Source: Luteibacter sp. Sphag1AF
GTDB lineage: Bacteria > Pseudomonadota > Gammaproteobacteria > Xanthomonadales > Rhodanobacteraceae
Length of the DNA: 64,000 nucleotides
Assembly (NCBI RefSeq): GCF_014192715.1
Contig: NZ_JACHYH010000002.1
Location: 310,001 to 374,000, forward strand
Direction of reading: 5' to 3'
Below, piece after piece: positions 62,573-64,000 of the stretch. The notes below the pieces were generated by a model. It saw only the letters and a list, made by a program, of their open reading frames with translations. It was not told where the DNA came from and did not search any database. Numbering within the stretch: position 1 is the stretch's first letter; the number at the start of each line of letters is the position of its first letter. The position numbers and the translations under genes were made by a program.

Positions 62573-64000
62573 ATGACCACGGGCGGCTATTCGCTCCGCG
62601 CCAGCGTGCTGGACAGCCTCATCAAGACCAAGCGGCCCGACGTGCCCATGCGCGTCGCGCTGCGCAACACGGCGGCCGTGGTGCTGCCGCTGGTGCTCGG
62701 CGTGTACCTGGGCTACCCCCAGGTCGGCATCGGCATCGCGGCCGGCGCGCTGGACACCATGTTCTCGGACCAGCCCGGTCCCTATCAGCAACGTCTCAGT
62801 CGCCTGTTCCTTGCCGCGCTTGCGGCAGGACTGGCTTCGCTCGTCGGCTTCCTGATGGGCTCATGGGTGTTGCCCATGGCCATCGCTACCGCGCTGTGCG
62901 GCTTCTTCGGCGGCATGCTCGTGGTCTTCGGCCCGGACATCGCACGCGTAGGCATGACCAGCATGCTGCTGCTCGTGATCACCGCCGCCACGCCCAAGGG
63001 CATCGACGATGCACTGATCGGTGGGGGACTGATTTTTTCCGGCGGCATGCTGCTCGCCCTGTTCTCCGTTGCCGCGTGGCCACTGCAACGCTATCGACCC
63101 GAGCGTCAGGCGCTGGCGAATGTATATCGCGGGCTCGCGGAGCTCGCACGACAACGCGAGAACGACAGCGACGCGCCCGGCCTCACCGACTCCATGACCG
63201 TGCTGCAAACCACGCTGCTCGGCCGCCATCGTGCGCGTGGCCGCGCGATGGAAGCCTTCCGCGTGCTGCTTGAACTGGCCGAACGCATCCGTCTTGAACT
63301 GGTGGCCATGGGTGAACTGGATCGGCGCCGCGACGGCATGCAGGACATGTTCCGCGCCGACGCCGCGCGCGTGCTTGCCGCCACTGCCGACGCACTGGAC
63401 GACGCCGAACCGCCCGAGCGTGCCGAACGTGCACTCAACACCCTTCAGGCCAGCGAGCGCGCCCTGCTTGGCGGCAGCGCGGGCGAAGGCATGACCGCCC
63501 ATATCCGCGCACTGTCCGGCCAGCTGGCAGCGGCGGTGCGAAACACCAACTGGGCAGGCAGCCGCGGCGAGCTACGCGCACAGGCGGCAGAAACCGCGTT
63601 GCCGGAAGCGCTACGCAGCGCCTCCACGCTGGCAACCCTGCGCGCCAACCTCACGCCCAACTCGGTGGCCTTCCGCCACGCGGTGCGCTGCGCGGTGGTG
63701 CTGACGCTGGCGTTTGTGGTCTCGCGCTACGCCGAGCTGCCACACGGCTACTGGCTGCCGATGACCGCGGCCATCGTGCTGCGCCCGGACTTCGCCGCCA
63801 CGCTCAATTTCGGACTGCTGCGCGTGGTCGGCACCATCCTGGGCCTGGTGCTGACCTCCTTCCTGCTCAGCATCACGCCCAATGTCATCTGGGCACATAT
63901 CGCGCTGATGGGTGTGCTTTGCGTCGCCTTCCGCTATCTGGCCACGGCGCACTACGGCATTGCCGTGGCCGCGCTCACGGGCACCGTCGTGGTGCTGTTG
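62573..64000 (+). CDS. FUSC-family (YccS/fusaric acid resistance-like) membrane protein, 3' truncated by the window
   Basis: The frame runs from ATG 62573 to the last base, 476 codons without a stop. It has an N-terminal membrane block (about residues 26-165, several helices: AVVLPLVLGVYLGYPQVGIG), a central helical cytoplasmic region at about 170-365, and a second membrane block from about 370 (CAVVLTLAFVVSRYAELPHGYWLPMTAAIVL), the FUSC repeat layout. Possibly an efflux component. The end lies outside the window. Confidence 0.9.
   Translation, partial: MTTGGYSLRASVLDSLIKTKRPDVPMRVALRNTAAVVLPLVLGVYLGYPQVGIGIAAGALDTMFSDQPGPYQQRLSRLFLAALAAGLASLVGFLMGSWVLPMAIATALCGFFGGMLVVFGPDIARVGMTSMLLLVITAATPKGIDDALIGGGLIFSGGMLLALFSVAAWPLQRYRPERQALANVYRGLAELARQRENDSDAPGLTDSMTVLQTTLLGRHRARGRAMEAFRVLLELAERIRLELVAMGELDRRRDGMQDMFRADAARVLAATADALDDAEPPERAERALNTLQASERALLGGSAGEGMTAHIRALSGQLAAAVRNTNWAGSRGELRAQAAETALPEALRSASTLATLRANLTPNSVAFRHAVRCAVVLTLAFVVSRYAELPHGYWLPMTAAIVLRPDFAATLNFGLLRVVGTILGLVLTSFLLSITPNVIWAHIALMGVLCVAFRYLATAHYGIAVAALTGTVVVLL

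Noticed and set aside
1-64000. tRNA, rRNA genes and CRISPR arrays
   Set aside because: No cloverleaf-like sequence with a GTTCGA-type T arm in context, no rRNA segments, and no spaced repeats were found by eye.

Overview
The window is high-GC gammaproteobacterial DNA. Its gene content fits the order Xanthomonadales (Lysobacterales), most likely the Rhodanobacteraceae side (Dyella, Luteibacter, Rhodanobacter or similar). This rests on the Xanthomonadales-type bacteria-killing type IV secretion system (X-T4SS), on effectors carrying the XVIPCD C-terminal domain, and on the housekeeping genes. The genus is an inference.

Region 1 (1 to about 25.7 kb) is an X-T4SS locus in the order [virB7 end]-virB8-9-10-11-1-2-3-4-5-6, then three DUF4189-type exported proteins plus a fourth remnant, then immunity/effector pairs, virD4, and one more pair. 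Four toxins share a modular plan: an N-terminal enzyme domain, usually a peptidoglycan-binding domain, then an XVIPCD and a Gln/Ala-rich tail that is expected to dock on VirD4. They are a GH19 lysozyme/chitinase-like enzyme (14094), an NlpC/P60 or CHAP-like peptidase (16016), a GxSxG lipase (18134) and a lysozyme-like protein of unassigned family (22260). Each has a signal-peptide protein directly upstream, the expected place for an immunity protein; two of these have LprI/DUF1311 lysozyme-inhibitor-like regions. An intrinsic terminator lies inside the virB operon between virB3 and virB4. The DUF4189 genes arose by recent tandem duplication that copied the end of virB6 as well.

Region 2 (about 25.7 to 30.5 kb) is a small variable zone. 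It holds an hsp20 gene with a sigma-32-like promoter and a structured leader, a DUF892 gene remnant, an IS3-family remnant, a compact Rhs toxin with an AT-rich candidate immunity gene, and a longer Rhs gene broken by frameshifts and a stop.

Region 3 (30.5 to 41.9 kb) is core genome: mutS, catalase, an AEC transporter with hslR, htpG, htpX, gluQ, an acetoacetyl-CoA reductase and tcdA.

Region 4 (42.0 to 46.4 kb) is a compact alpha-hydroxyketone quorum-sensing cluster of the Lqs/Cqs type: a c-type cytochrome-like protein, a CqsS/LqsS-like sensor kinase, an LqsR-like response regulator and a CqsA/LqsA-like PLP-dependent autoinducer synthase. It is unusual to find this set contiguous in such a genome.

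Region 5 (46.4 to 64 kb) is mostly metabolic and stress genes: pirin, an old-yellow-enzyme family member, an aldo/keto reductase, three tandem cold-shock genes (two sharing a conserved structured leader), a YcaQ/AlkX-type protein, phospholipase A, slyD, leucine-degradation genes (methylcrotonyl-CoA carboxylase alpha and HMG-CoA lyase), three overlapping acetyltransferases, an SDR enzyme, an EF-P-like protein and the start of a FUSC-family membrane protein. All assignments are from reading the sequence; no database search was run.
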